Positions 53,042-62,314 of a stretch of DNA of 64,000 nt are shown piece by piece. The notes under the pieces were generated by a model that did no database searches, was not told the DNA's origin, and was given only the letters and a program-made list of their open reading frames with translations. The stretch spans positions 1 to 64,000 of the forward strand of contig DATAOI010000033.1 of NCBI GenBank assembly GCA_036265815.1. The letters are read 5' to 3'. Each line of letters starts with the position of its first letter. The first letter of the stretch is position 1. Origin of the DNA: Gemmatimonadales bacterium. Lineage in GTDB: Bacteria; Gemmatimonadota; Gemmatimonadetes; Gemmatimonadales; GWC2-71-9. The position numbers and the translations under genes were made by a program.

Positions 53042-53469
53042 CTACCGCACCCGCAGCTCCCGCACCATCCCGTGCGCCATGTGCGGCCGGCCATCGGCCT
53101 GGTCCGGGACGAAGCAGAGCATCACGTACTGGCCCGGCGCAAAATCGGCAGTGAGGTAGTTCACTCGGCCGGGCGCGATCGCGGTGGTGCCGCCAGCCGG
53201 CTCGCCAGGTTGGGGAGTCTTCCGCGGCCCTCCGAGCCATGCCAGCAGGTCCTCCACCGTCTTCCCGGGAGCCAGCCGGCGAACTCCTTCGCCGTCACGA
53301 TCAGCTCGCGGGCCACCGGCGCCGGAGTCGATCCGGCGTCGGAGCACGCACTCGCAACGATGGCCAGCAGTAGAGCGGAGGCAACGCAGTATCGAGGGTC
53401 GTTCGGGTTCAGCTGTCCTTCCCTTGCGTGTGTGGTCGTGTGAGTCGATCGTCGCTCGGGCCAGCTCAT
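53042..53469 (-). pseudogene. Decayed cupredoxin-like lipoprotein (frameshift and internal deletion)
   Basis: Two frames share one gene. The frame from ATG 53469 (ATGA overlap with the upstream stop) has a signal and lipobox (IVASAC) and then ARELIVTAKEFA, the usual start of a plastocyanin-like domain. After about 53280 homology moves to another frame: LAPGKTVEDLLAWL, then FAPGQYVMLCFVPDQADG and MAHGMVRELRVR to the stop at 53042. The central part of the domain, some 30-40 residues, is absent between the two. This fits a deletion that also broke the frame. A functional product is unlikely. Confidence 0.65.
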
Positions 53470-54236
53470 TGCGCCGGCTGCGGCTCGCCATAGAGGAAGT
53501 CATCGAGCGCCACCAGATCGAGGCTGCCGCCCGCGCTCACGTCATTGATCCCAGCGCCCATTGCGCCCTGGCCCAGGGTGATCCGCACCCGCGCCACCGC
53601 GATCGAGTCGTATTTCACGCCGAGGAAGGACAGACCACCGGCGTCGCTTCGAACCGGCGCGTCGTAGTGACCCAGCAGCCTGCCGTCTGCCCCGTAGTAG
53701 TCGAGATGGCTCGCAGCCGGCGTGTCGACGTCGGAGAACACGGCGCCGAAGCCGCTCACCAGGGCGGCCGTCGTGGTGCCCGGCACCCGGAAGGTGACGT
53801 CGATGAGGTTGCTCCCCACCGCGGCGAAGATCTTGTTCGCGCTGAAGAAGTTGAACTGATCGCCATACCCGGGGTTGACGCCGGTGAAGCGTGTGCTGTC
53901 GTTCCGGAATCCGGTTCCGGGCGTGGTGAAGATGGCTCCCAGCTTGGTGATGGTGTTGAAGAAGTCGCCCGGGAACAGGTTGTTGCCGTTGTTGAAGTTT
54001 GCGGGAACCCCATCCCAGCCGATCTCGCGGCGGCCGGCGGCCTGCGGACCCACGGCGCCGCCGTTCTTCGGCTCGCCCAGGAGCGTGCGATATTCGGCGA
54101 CCTTGGGTGTGATCTCGCCGGTGGCAGTGACGACGGTCGCGATCGGCCCGACCTCCACGTCGCTGCCGTTGCTGCTGTCGCAGCCCGCGGCCAAGCCGAG
54201 GAGCGCGAGCATGCCGAGACTTCCAATTCTTCGCAT
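53466..54236 (-). CDS. Hypothetical lipoprotein, 256 aa
   Basis: ATG 54236 has GAGG 8 nt upstream. Lipobox LAAGC (Cys19). The mature protein is beta-rich with Asn/Gly-rich loops (ANFNNGNNLFPGDFFNT) and pairs of strands such as GFGAVFSDVDTP, LDYYGADGRLLG and LDLVALDDFLYGEP. This arrangement resembles the jelly-roll-like secreted proteins that often carry PEP-CTERM tails, but no such tail is present. Function unknown. It is upstream of, and overlaps, the decayed cupredoxin gene. Confidence 0.75.
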   Translation of the reverse strand: MRRIGSLGMLALLGLAAGCDSSNGSDVEVGPIATVVTATGEITPKVAEYRTLLGEPKNGGAVGPQAAGRREIGWDGVPANFNNGNNLFPGDFFNTITKLGAIFTTPGTGFRNDSTRFTGVNPGYGDQFNFFSANKIFAAVGSNLIDVTFRVPGTTTAALVSGFGAVFSDVDTPAASHLDYYGADGRLLGHYDAPVRSDAGGLSFLGVKYDSIAVARVRITLGQGAMGAGINDVSAGGSLDLVALDDFLYGEPQPAQ

Positions 54237-54275
54237 TTGATTTGCCTCTTTCAGGTTAAGTGATCTGCGGCGCTA

Positions 54276-55145
54276 TCAGGCTGACGGTGTCCGAACCCAC
54301 GCCCCGCCGAGCCCAAAGCCGCAGACGGCCCCCGGCGAAGCGATCGCTTCGCGAGCCAGCCGGTCCGCCAACGTGTCGATCTCGATCTCCTCGGCGGTCG
54401 CGACCCCGAGGCGCTCCATCGCCGGAAGCGTGCTCCGGACCAGTTCCGTGAGCCAGCGAAACCCCGGCGCGTCAGGCCCCGCGATGACCATCCCCTCGAG
54501 GCGCACCTCCGGTTCGGGCAAGCCGGCCTGCACGAACGCCTGGTGGAGGCACAAGCCCATATCGACCCTGGCGCCGCTCAGCTCGAAGGTGGCCAGGAGC
54601 CGGCCCATCAAGCCGACATAGAGCGGCCGATACGGCCGGCTGAGCGGCGGCAATCCGACACCCTCGAGGAAGGCCACCACACCTCCCGGCCGCACCATGC
54701 TGGAGAGATGGCGCAACACCGCCGCCGGATCGGGCTGGTACATGAGCACCAGGCGCCCCACCACGGCGTCGAACTGGGTCGAGCCCAGCTCCTCGAGCGA
54801 CACCTCGGCCACGTTGCCCTCGACGAAGCGCGCCCAGGCGAGACCGCGGGACGCCGCCCGGCTCCGGGCGGTGGACAGCACGCTGCAGGCGAAGTCCAGT
54901 CCGACCACCTCGCCTTCCGGTCCCGCCATGTCCGCCACCAGGCAGGTCACGTCTCCGACGCCGCAGCCGACGTCGAGCACCCGCATGCCGCGCCGCATGC
55001 CCGCGTCGTCGAGCAGTCGCGCCGTCATCGGTTGCAGGATCACTGCCTGCTCCGCCAGACGCCGTTGCTCCAGGGCCGAGTGTCCCAGCAGGTAATCGCC
55101 GGGCGTCGTGGTGGTCAGGGCGGCGTCGATCTCCTGCAGATGCAT
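54276..55145 (-). CDS. Class I SAM-dependent methyltransferase
   Basis: 289 residues. ATG 55145 has a strong AAGGAGGAG site; the longer start at 55193 lacks one. Motif I is VLDVGCGVGDVT (about 58-69), followed by VVGLDFACSVL (motif II region), FDAVVGRLVLMYQPDP (motif IV) and VRPGGVVAFLEG. It resembles UbiE/MenG-like small-molecule methyltransferases, with a C-terminal helical substrate cap. The acceptor is unknown and no biosynthetic partner lies next to it. Confidence 0.82.
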   Translation of the reverse strand: MHLQEIDAALTTTTPGDYLLGHSALEQRRLAEQAVILQPMTARLLDDAGMRRGMRVLDVGCGVGDVTCLVADMAGPEGEVVGLDFACSVLSTARSRAASRGLAWARFVEGNVAEVSLEELGSTQFDAVVGRLVLMYQPDPAAVLRHLSSMVRPGGVVAFLEGVGLPPLSRPYRPLYVGLMGRLLATFELSGARVDMGLCLHQAFVQAGLPEPEVRLEGMVIAGPDAPGFRWLTELVRSTLPAMERLGVATAEEIEIDTLADRLAREAIASPGAVCGFGLGGAWVRTPSA

Positions 55146-55315
55146 CGGACTCCTCCTTGCGAGTACGCCCATCCGTGTATCGGACGGGTGCAAGCTACGG
55201 AGCGGAACGGAGCCGGCCCATCGGCGCGAAACCGAAGGGCCGGGCGTCTTGCGGCTGAAGATTCTGTCGGTGGGGGTCCTACAGAGGCGCGACGGTGACG
55301 CGAACGACGGTGACG

Positions 55316-55951
55316 CTAACGGATGAGTCCATGCTGGGCGGCGTACCGCACTAGATCGGCGTTGCTGGTGGCCTGCATTTTCTCCAGCAGTCGGGCGCGA
55401 TAGGTACTGATGGTCTTGGGACTGAGGCGCAGCTCGGCGGAGATCTCCTTCACGGTGCGGCCCGACCCGAGCAGGCAGAGCACTTCATACTCCCGGTGCG
55501 AGAGCAGCTCGTGCCGCACCTCCTGGGTCCCGGTGGTGGCCAGGTCCGCGGCGAGCCGTTCGGCCAGGGTCGGACTCACGTACCGGCCGCCGCGGTGGAC
55601 TTTCCGGATCGCCTCGATCAGTTGCTCGGGAGAATGGTCCTTGGTGAGATACCCCGCCGCCCCGCTGCGCAGCGCGCGCACGGCATACTGATCCTCGGGG
55701 TGCACGCTCAGGACCAGCACCGCCACGGTCGGATGATCGGCCCTCAAACGCTGCAGCACCTGAAGAAATCCTGGCCCGGGCATGGCGATGTCCAGCAGCA
55801 CCACGTCGGCCGGCACCCGCGGGAGTGAGGCGAGCACCTCGTCCCCGTTCACGGCCTCGCCCACGACCTCGATGCCCGGGTGCTCGGCCACGATGCGGCG
55901 AAGTCCCTGCCGCACCACCGGATGATCGTCGGCAATGAGGAGCCGGATCAT
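55316..55951 (-). CDS. NarL/FixJ-type response regulator
   Basis: 211 residues. ATG 55951 overlaps the kinase stop (ATGA); ATG 55960 is an alternative. Receiver domain with D8-D9, phospho-acceptor D54 in VLLDIAMPG and Lys in GYLTKD; LuxR-type helix-turn-helix at 145-205 (LSHREYEVLCLLGSGRTVKEISAEL). Partner of the PAS kinase upstream and a near twin of the regulator at 43360. Confidence 0.92.
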   Translation of the reverse strand: MIRLLIADDHPVVRQGLRRIVAEHPGIEVVGEAVNGDEVLASLPRVPADVVLLDIAMPGPGFLQVLQRLRADHPTVAVLVLSVHPEDQYAVRALRSGAAGYLTKDHSPEQLIEAIRKVHRGGRYVSPTLAERLAADLATTGTQEVRHELLSHREYEVLCLLGSGRTVKEISAELRLSPKTISTYRARLLEKMQATSNADLVRYAAQHGLIR

Positions 55952-57735
55952 GGCACCCATCCCGGAAGGGAATGACCCGGCAGGGGCACCCGCACCGCCA
56001 CGTGGGTCCCCTGCCCCGGTGTGCCCCGGATGGAGACCAGGCCGCCGCAGGCGATGGCCCGCTCGCGGAGACCCACCAGGCCGAGCGAGCGGCCGCCCGC
56101 GATCTCCGCCGGCGTGATGCCCCGGCCGTTGTCCCGGACGTCGAGCGCCAGGTCGAGGTTGCCGACGGTGAGCTCGATGTCTACCCGGGTGGCGCGGGCG
56201 TGACGGGCGACGTTGGTCAGGGTCTCCTGCAGCATCCGGAAGACGGCGGTGGCCCGGACTTCATCGACCGCGACGTCGGGAGTGTTCGTCCGGACCGACG
56301 CCGTCACTCCGGTGCGCCGCTCGAACTCCTGGGCCTGCCATTCGATCGCGGCCACCAGGCCGAGGTGGTCGAGGATGCTGGGGCGGAGGTCGGTGGCGAT
56401 CCGCCGGACCGACTCCATCGTGGAGTCAACCCGCTGGATGATCGAACGCACCCATTCGGACAGCTCGCCGCGGTCGTCGATCCGGGGCTGGAGCCACGCC
56501 AGGTCGAGCTTGAGGCCGGTGAGGGCCTGGCCCAGCTCGTCGTGGATCTCCCGGGCAATCCTGGTGCGCTCCTCCTCCCGGACCAACAGCAGCCGCGCGG
56601 CCAGGGCTCGCAGCTCGGCCCGCGAGCGGCGCGCCTTCTCCTCCGCGTCCTTGCGCTCGGTGATGTCGGTGGCCACCGCCAGGAGGCACGCCTCGCCGCC
56701 GACCTGAATCACCTCCGCCGAGATCGACGTGGTCTGAATGCGGCCGTCTCGCAGCTGGCCGGCGAACTCGTAGTCCCGCACCATGCCGTCCCGGCGGACC
56801 GCGGCGACCAGGCGGCGCCGTTGCGCGGGGTCGCTCCACAGCCCCAGGTCGGGTGAGGTGCGGCCGATCACCTGCTCGCGGGTGAAGCCGTGGTCCCGGA
56901 GAAAAGTGTCGTTCACTTCGATGAACCGGCCCTCGGCGAGCGTGCTGATGCTCACCCGCAGGGGCGAGCTCCGGAACGCCTTGGCGAATTTGTCCTCGGA
57001 GAACTGCAGGGCTGCCTGCGCCCGGCGGGACTCGGTGACGTTGCGGAAGCTCCAGACCCGACCCACCGCGTCCCCACCGATGCGCTGCGGCTGGGAATAC
57101 CGCTCGAACACCCTGCCGTCACGGAACCGGATCTCGTCGTAGCTGGACTCTTCGGGCGCAGCGTAGAGTGCCTCGACCCGGGCAGCGAACGCCTGGCGGT
57201 CCTGGACCTGGTCCAGCACGAACCCCAGCAGGTCGGCGTCCTGGCCGCTGGCGGTCAGCCGCTCGGGAATCCGCCACAGCTCTAGAAAGCGGCGATTGTA
57301 GCTGACGATGCGACCCTGCCGGTCGACCACCAGGATGCCGTCTGCAGTCGATTCGAGGGTCGCTTGCAGGGTCGAGAGCGCGTTCGAGTGCTCGGTTTCG
57401 GCCTGCCGCCGGTGGGTGATGTCCCGGAGGAGGCGGTAGGAGTCGCCCCGCTCCCCCTCGGCCAGCGGCCCGCCGGAGATCTCGACCAGAATGGCGCTTC
57501 CGTCCGGGCCCCGACACCACGCCTCGCCCGGAAGCTCATCCGGTTGTCCGGTCATCTGAATGAGATCCTGGAACCGGCGATCGAGGCACGCCTCACGGCC
57601 CTGGCCCGTGAGGCGCGCGAATTCCGGATTGGCCCAGCGGACCCGGCCCTCCGCGCTCAGGACGGCGAGCCCGAGAGGTACCAGATCCAGGACGGCCGCG
57701 ACCGACTCGATCGGAACGGACAGCGGAAGGCTCAT
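55948..57735 (-). CDS. Triple-PAS sensor histidine kinase (HisKA_3)
   Basis: 595 residues from ATG 57735; the longer ORF to 57810 has no supporting ribosome binding site. Three PAS domains (about 15-125, 130-245 and 255-375), no TM helix. HisKA_3 with H398 in REIHDELGQALTGLKLDLAWL, then HATPase_c with ETLTNVARHARAT and DNGRGI and a final GTHVAVRVPL. A cytoplasmic redox or ligand sensor, co-transcribed with its regulator. Confidence 0.9.
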   Translation of the reverse strand: MSLPLSVPIESVAAVLDLVPLGLAVLSAEGRVRWANPEFARLTGQGREACLDRRFQDLIQMTGQPDELPGEAWCRGPDGSAILVEISGGPLAEGERGDSYRLLRDITHRRQAETEHSNALSTLQATLESTADGILVVDRQGRIVSYNRRFLELWRIPERLTASGQDADLLGFVLDQVQDRQAFAARVEALYAAPEESSYDEIRFRDGRVFERYSQPQRIGGDAVGRVWSFRNVTESRRAQAALQFSEDKFAKAFRSSPLRVSISTLAEGRFIEVNDTFLRDHGFTREQVIGRTSPDLGLWSDPAQRRRLVAAVRRDGMVRDYEFAGQLRDGRIQTTSISAEVIQVGGEACLLAVATDITERKDAEEKARRSRAELRALAARLLLVREEERTRIAREIHDELGQALTGLKLDLAWLQPRIDDRGELSEWVRSIIQRVDSTMESVRRIATDLRPSILDHLGLVAAIEWQAQEFERRTGVTASVRTNTPDVAVDEVRATAVFRMLQETLTNVARHARATRVDIELTVGNLDLALDVRDNGRGITPAEIAGGRSLGLVGLRERAIACGGLVSIRGTPGQGTHVAVRVPLPGHSLPGWVP

Positions 57736-57841
57736 GGATGCTCGACGGGGCTCCTTGGGTGATAGCTGTTTCCCAGGCCGCATGATGCGCAAAAACCAGG
57801 ATGGCCTCAATCAGACGGAGGACTACAGGCTCGCCGGCGGC

Positions 57842-59350
57842 TCAGGTCCGCGGCCGCCCGCACGTCCCGCCGCCCGGGAGCTCGGGCTCCCGCTGGCGCA
57901 TGAGCGCCTCCACTTCGTTGATCTCCCGCGGCGCGCCGGACGAGAGCCACTCGAGACCGGTGTCGGTCAACGCGTAGTCGTCCTCGATGCGCACACCCAT
58001 GTTCTTGTACTTCTCGACCGCGGGGCGGACCTTCGCCAGCATGCCCCGGTTCTTCGGCGTATCGGGCAGGCTGGCCAGCAGGTCCGGGCTGACGTAGAGG
58101 CCCGGCTCGACGGTGAAGACGTCGCCGGCTCGGAACAGGTTTCGTCCCTCGTAGTACTGCGCCGGATCGTGCACCTCCAGCCCGATGCCGTGGCCACCGA
58201 AGCCGTGGAGAGCGTAGAGCGCAAGCTGGGGACAGCCGGCCGGAGGGCACTTCAGCCCCTCTGGCGGATCGAACGTCGCGGTGGCGGACTCGATCAGGCC
58301 GAGGCCCATCAGTCCCTTGGTCACCACCGCCTTGCCGGAATCGTTCGCTACACCGACAGATACGCCGGGCTTGATCTGGCGGACGAAGGCCTCCTGGGCA
58401 TCACGGACGATCTGGTACACCTCGCGCTGCTCCGGAGTGAACCGGCCGTTCACCGGCAGCGTACGGGTCACGTCGGCCGAGTAATGCTCGAACGAGGTGG
58501 CGGCGTCGATCAGCAGCAGCTCGCCGTCGCGCATGACCCGGTTGTCTTCCATGTAATGCAGCACCGTGGCGTTCGGCCCCGATCCGACGATGCTGCCGTA
58601 CCCCGGCCGGTCCCCGCCCAGCCGCCGGAAAGTGCCGTCGAGCAGCGCCTGGATCTCGTTCTCTCCGCAGCCGGGCGCCGTGGCCTTCATGGCTTCCCGG
58701 TGCGCCCGCGCGCTGATCTGCGCCGCCCGGCGCAGCAGCGCGATCTCCGCCGCACTCTTCCTGGCCCGCAGCCGGCTGAGGGCCAGGTCGAGCGGCTGCA
58801 TGACCAGCCAGGGATGCCTCGCCCGTGCATCGGCCAGGAAGCGGTTGCCGCGCGTGAGCGAGTCCTTGGGCGCGTAGTCGCCAGTCTGAGCGTCGGCGAC
58901 GATGTAGAAGGGGAGCCCGCTGTCCGCGAGTGAGTCGATGCTCGGGCGGAGCTGGGCGATCTCCCGGCCCTCGATGCCGACCTTCGCCTGGAGATCGGCG
59001 ACGTGCGTGCGCGCACCGATCCAGCGCTCCTGCGTGGCGCTGAGGGTCGGGACGTAGAGCCTCGTGCTGACCGCCCCTGGGCGCTTCACCAGCACCAGGA
59101 CGGCGTCGGTCTCGCTGAAGCCGGTCAGGTAATAGAAGCCCGGCACCTGGTAGAAGGTGGGCCAGTAGTTGACCGGCGCGACGCCGCCAAAGGCGATGAC
59201 GACCCCGGAGTCGATCCCGGCGGCCAGCGCGTCGCGCCGGACAGCGTACTCGCTCAGGGCCGCCTGGGCACGGGCAGACGAAGGAAGGGCAATCGGCGCC
59301 AGGAGCCCGGAAAGGAGCACTAGGCGCCGAAGGGTGGGCCATGGGTGCAC
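57842..59350 (-). CDS. M24 family (Xaa-Pro) aminopeptidase, exported
   Basis: 502 residues from GTG 59350, which has GGAGGT 5 nt upstream. A signal peptide ends ARAQ (residue 29). N-terminal creatinase-like domain (30-185, with FYYLTGFSETDAVLVL). The pita-bread domain holds the two-metal site: D in LLIDAATSFEHY and SADVTRT, H in HGFGGHGIGLEVHD, E in FTVEPGLY and E in RIEDDYALT. It removes an N-terminal residue before proline. Most PepP proteins are cytoplasmic; this exported form fits a periplasmic peptide-scavenging lifestyle. Confidence 0.9.
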   Translation of the reverse strand: MHPWPTLRRLVLLSGLLAPIALPSSARAQAALSEYAVRRDALAAGIDSGVVIAFGGVAPVNYWPTFYQVPGFYYLTGFSETDAVLVLVKRPGAVSTRLYVPTLSATQERWIGARTHVADLQAKVGIEGREIAQLRPSIDSLADSGLPFYIVADAQTGDYAPKDSLTRGNRFLADARARHPWLVMQPLDLALSRLRARKSAAEIALLRRAAQISARAHREAMKATAPGCGENEIQALLDGTFRRLGGDRPGYGSIVGSGPNATVLHYMEDNRVMRDGELLLIDAATSFEHYSADVTRTLPVNGRFTPEQREVYQIVRDAQEAFVRQIKPGVSVGVANDSGKAVVTKGLMGLGLIESATATFDPPEGLKCPPAGCPQLALYALHGFGGHGIGLEVHDPAQYYEGRNLFRAGDVFTVEPGLYVSPDLLASLPDTPKNRGMLAKVRPAVEKYKNMGVRIEDDYALTDTGLEWLSSGAPREINEVEALMRQREPELPGGGTCGRPRT

Positions 59351-59476
59351 GACGACCTCCGAGGGAGCATCTTGCGACTGTGGGTGGCGGCGGACCGGAA
59401 CCCTACGCTGTGGCTAGTGTGCAGGATTCTGCCGCCGCGCACAAGTCCACGGTCCGCTCCGGTTCCGCCGCGTACC

Positions 59477-60767
59477 CTAGCTCCCCAGCCTCGGGGCTCG
59501 GCGGAGCCGCATCGCCAGCGCTGCTCCCGCCAGCGATACCAGCCCCAATACCAGGAGTCCGCTCTGGAAGTTGCCGCTGGAGCGCTTGAGGAGGCCCATC
59601 ACGTAGGGACCGGCAAAGCCACCCAGGTTGGCCACCGAGACGATCAGGGCTATCCCGCCCGCCGCGGCCGGACCGCTGAGAAAAGTCGACGGGAGCGGCC
59701 AGAACGGGCCATGGGAGCTGAGCAACCCTGCCGCTGCCACCGAGAGCGCGAGCACCACCAGCACCGGGGAGTGCAGGTAGGCACTCGCGAGGAAGCCGAA
59801 TCCTGCGGCGGCGGCCGATCCCGCGATGTGAAGGAGGCGCTCGCCGCTTCGATCCGAGTGGCTCCCGACCAGCACCATGGCGACCGCTGCCACGAGGTTG
59901 GGAACCGCCGAGACGACTCCCACCGCGAAATCGCCCAGCCCGGAAATCTCCCGCACGATCTGCGGCAGCCAGAGACCCAGCACGTAGACCCCGAACGCAT
60001 TGCAGAGCAGAAGCAGGATGCCCAGCTGCCACACGGTGCCGTTCGAGAGTGCCTGGAGCACGCTCAGGCCGTGGCGGCGCTCGCACTGCTCGCGCTCCCC
60101 GCTCAGATGACTGCTGAGCCAGGCGCGCTCCGCCGGCGTGAGCCATGCCGCCTCGTCCGGCCGGTCGGTCAGGTACGCCAATACCACGAAGCCGAGCAGG
60201 ACCGCGGGCAACCCCTCGAGAAGAAACAGCCATTGCCAGCCGGCAAGGCCGAGCCGCCCGTTGAGCCCTAGCAGCGCACCCGAGATCGGGCCACCCACCA
60301 CGCCTGAGAGCGGGATCGCGACCATGAATCGCGCGACAGCCCGTGCCCGCTCGGTAGCCGGATACCACCGGCTGAGGTAATAGATGACTCCGGGGAAGAA
60401 CCCCGCCTCGGCCGCGCCCAGCAGGAACCGAAGGGCATACAGGCTCAGCGGCCCCCGGATGAGCATCATGGCGCAGGCCACGAGCCCCCAGGTGATCATG
60501 ATCCGCGCGATCCATATGCGGGCGCCCACCCGTGCCAGGGCGAGGTTGCTCGGCACCTCGAAGAGGATGTAGCCCACGAAAAAAGACTCCGGCACCGAAC
60601 CCATAGACGGCGGGACCGAAGCCCAGGTCGTGGTTCATCTGGAGCGCGGCGAACCCCAGGTTCACCCGATCCAGGAAGCACACGATATAGAGAATGAAGA
60701 GGAACGGCAGCAGCCGCCGCGTCACCTTCGCGAGGGTGCTCCGTTCGAGGCTCACGCCGCCGCGCAA
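59477..60767 (-). pseudogene. MFS transporter (anion:cation symporter type) interrupted by a 1-nt frameshift
   Basis: The first frame begins near 60767 (TTG; GTG 60755 is an alternative) with LLPFLFILYIVCFLDRVNLGFAALQMN, the ACS-family helix 1, and runs to VYGFGAGVFF. It then continues in the +1 frame as FVGYILFEVPSNLALARVG to the stop at 59477, covering the remaining helices. The switch lies at a run of six A (60579-60584; T6 in the mRNA). Five would restore GVFFVGYILFE. Apart from this it is an intact 12-TM carrier of about 425 residues for organic anions such as tartrate or glucarate. It may be a sequencing error, a recent mutation or a slippage switch. Confidence 0.8.
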
Positions 60768-60917
60768 CCCGTCACCAACGCTGTGCAGCTCATCGTTCTA
60801 ATTCTGCGGCAGCCGAGGAACCAGAGCCAGTAGGCGGGGTCACAGTAGCAGGAGGCCTATCCAAGCGAGTGCCGGAGCCCCACCTTTGAGGCACCCCCGC
60901 AATCGCCGAGTGCCGCC

Positions 60918-62270
60918 GTGACCACCGTCTCTGCCGCACCTCCCGCCGGTCCGGTCCAGGTGAGCCCTGCCGATCGGCTGCTCCAGCTCTCGGGCAAGTT
61001 GCAGCGCTACGCCAGCCGCTACGAGGACGCGCGGGACTCCCGCTGCGTCTTCACCCACACCTATGCTCTGATGACCGCCATCCTCGGCCGGGAGCTGGCG
61101 ACGAAGGAATGGAGCGAGGTCGAGTGGGTCGTGGTCCTGGCCGAGTCGTTTGCGGCCCGCTACTTCACGGCCCTGGACAGCTTCGATCGGAACCAGGATC
61201 CCGGTCTGGCCTGGCGAAGGATCTTCGAGGAGATCAACGACCGCGCCACCTCAGTGGTGGAGGACATGGCCGCCGGAATGACCGGTCACATCGTGCATGA
61301 TCTTCCGTATGCCCTGCTGGATGCCGGATTCCAGTCTCCTGACCACGCCGCCACGCGGATCAGCGACTATCACCGGGTGAACGATATACTCACCTCCGCG
61401 ATCGATCCCATCATCGATTCGGTCACCGCCCGCTATAACCCCTGGCTCCGCTGGCTGGATCGGCTGGGACGGAAAGACATCGACGTTCTCACCAGCTACG
61501 GAATCCGGGTCAGCCGGGGCATGGCGTGGTACAACGCGGTCCGGCTCGGAGACCCCGCGGAACGAGAGCGCGCCCGGGAGGCGATCGAGCAGAGTCCCCG
61601 GCAGTTCCTTCAACTCCTCTTCCGGCCGCGCGCCTGGTCCCTGCGCTTCTTGATCCGGGCGCTGGACGCGGCGATCTCGCTGGGACGCCGCTGGCCCAGG
61701 CCCGAGCCATACTCGGCCTCCTGGCCCGCGCGGCTTCTGCCAAATCAGACCTACTACAGCACCGGCGTCGGAAACTGGACTGGCAGCTTCACCTTTCGGG
61801 TGACCGGTTGGCCCAGGTTCTGGTCCGCCCGCCTCGGATTCCAGAATCGGGTCCTGGTGATCGGCATGGCGCTGCTGATGGGTCTGCTCCGCCGAGCCCG
61901 GATCACGTCCACCATCGTCGGCTACCCCGACCAGAACGAGGCGGGGGTGGCGACCAATCTGGTGCGCATCAGCGCGTTTGGGATGACGCTTTACCTCCTC
62001 CGCGAGGAGTACATCCTGAGTCCGGACGGCACTCAGGTGTGCGTGCGATCGAGCGAGCGGTTCGGCCCGGTGCGCTTCCTCTTCAACCGGGAGAAGGCGC
62101 ACCCTGCCGAGGTGCGCGAGGGCGGCGAGCGCGCGACCTACTTCATTCCCCTCCTGGGGGCGAGCTGGATCGGCGAGTACGAGGTGCTGCAGAACGGCCA
62201 CCACATCCAGTCGCTGCTCACCTGCGAATGGGCGGAGGCACGGGAATCGATCGATCGGGTGCGGCCGTAA
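60918..62270 (+). CDS. DUF5995-like protein, 450 aa
   Basis: GTG 60918 start. Residues 10-215 resemble DUF5995: FTHTYALMTAILGREL, VVVLAESFAARYFTALDSF, AWRRIFEEI and the signature AGMTGHIVHDLPYALL. Helical, with His and Asp residues that could bind metal. Residues 270-450 form a separate beta-rich domain (GNWTGSFTFRVTGWPRF) not usual in short family members. No signal peptide; a weak hydrophobic helix at about 315-325. Function unknown. Confidence 0.75.
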   Translation: MTTVSAAPPAGPVQVSPADRLLQLSGKLQRYASRYEDARDSRCVFTHTYALMTAILGRELATKEWSEVEWVVVLAESFAARYFTALDSFDRNQDPGLAWRRIFEEINDRATSVVEDMAAGMTGHIVHDLPYALLDAGFQSPDHAATRISDYHRVNDILTSAIDPIIDSVTARYNPWLRWLDRLGRKDIDVLTSYGIRVSRGMAWYNAVRLGDPAERERAREAIEQSPRQFLQLLFRPRAWSLRFLIRALDAAISLGRRWPRPEPYSASWPARLLPNQTYYSTGVGNWTGSFTFRVTGWPRFWSARLGFQNRVLVIGMALLMGLLRRARITSTIVGYPDQNEAGVATNLVRISAFGMTLYLLREEYILSPDGTQVCVRSSERFGPVRFLFNREKAHPAEVREGGERATYFIPLLGASWIGEYEVLQNGHHIQSLLTCEWAEARESIDRVRP

Positions 62271-62314
62271 TCGGGGGGCTCCGCCGGCCGCCCGGCCGGT
62301 GATAATTTTTCCGG

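Noticed and set aside
60579-60584. Programmed ribosomal frameshift in the MFS gene
   Set aside because: The T-run could slip, but no stimulating structure or stop codon context was seen and MFS carriers do not need one; a simple indel is more likely.
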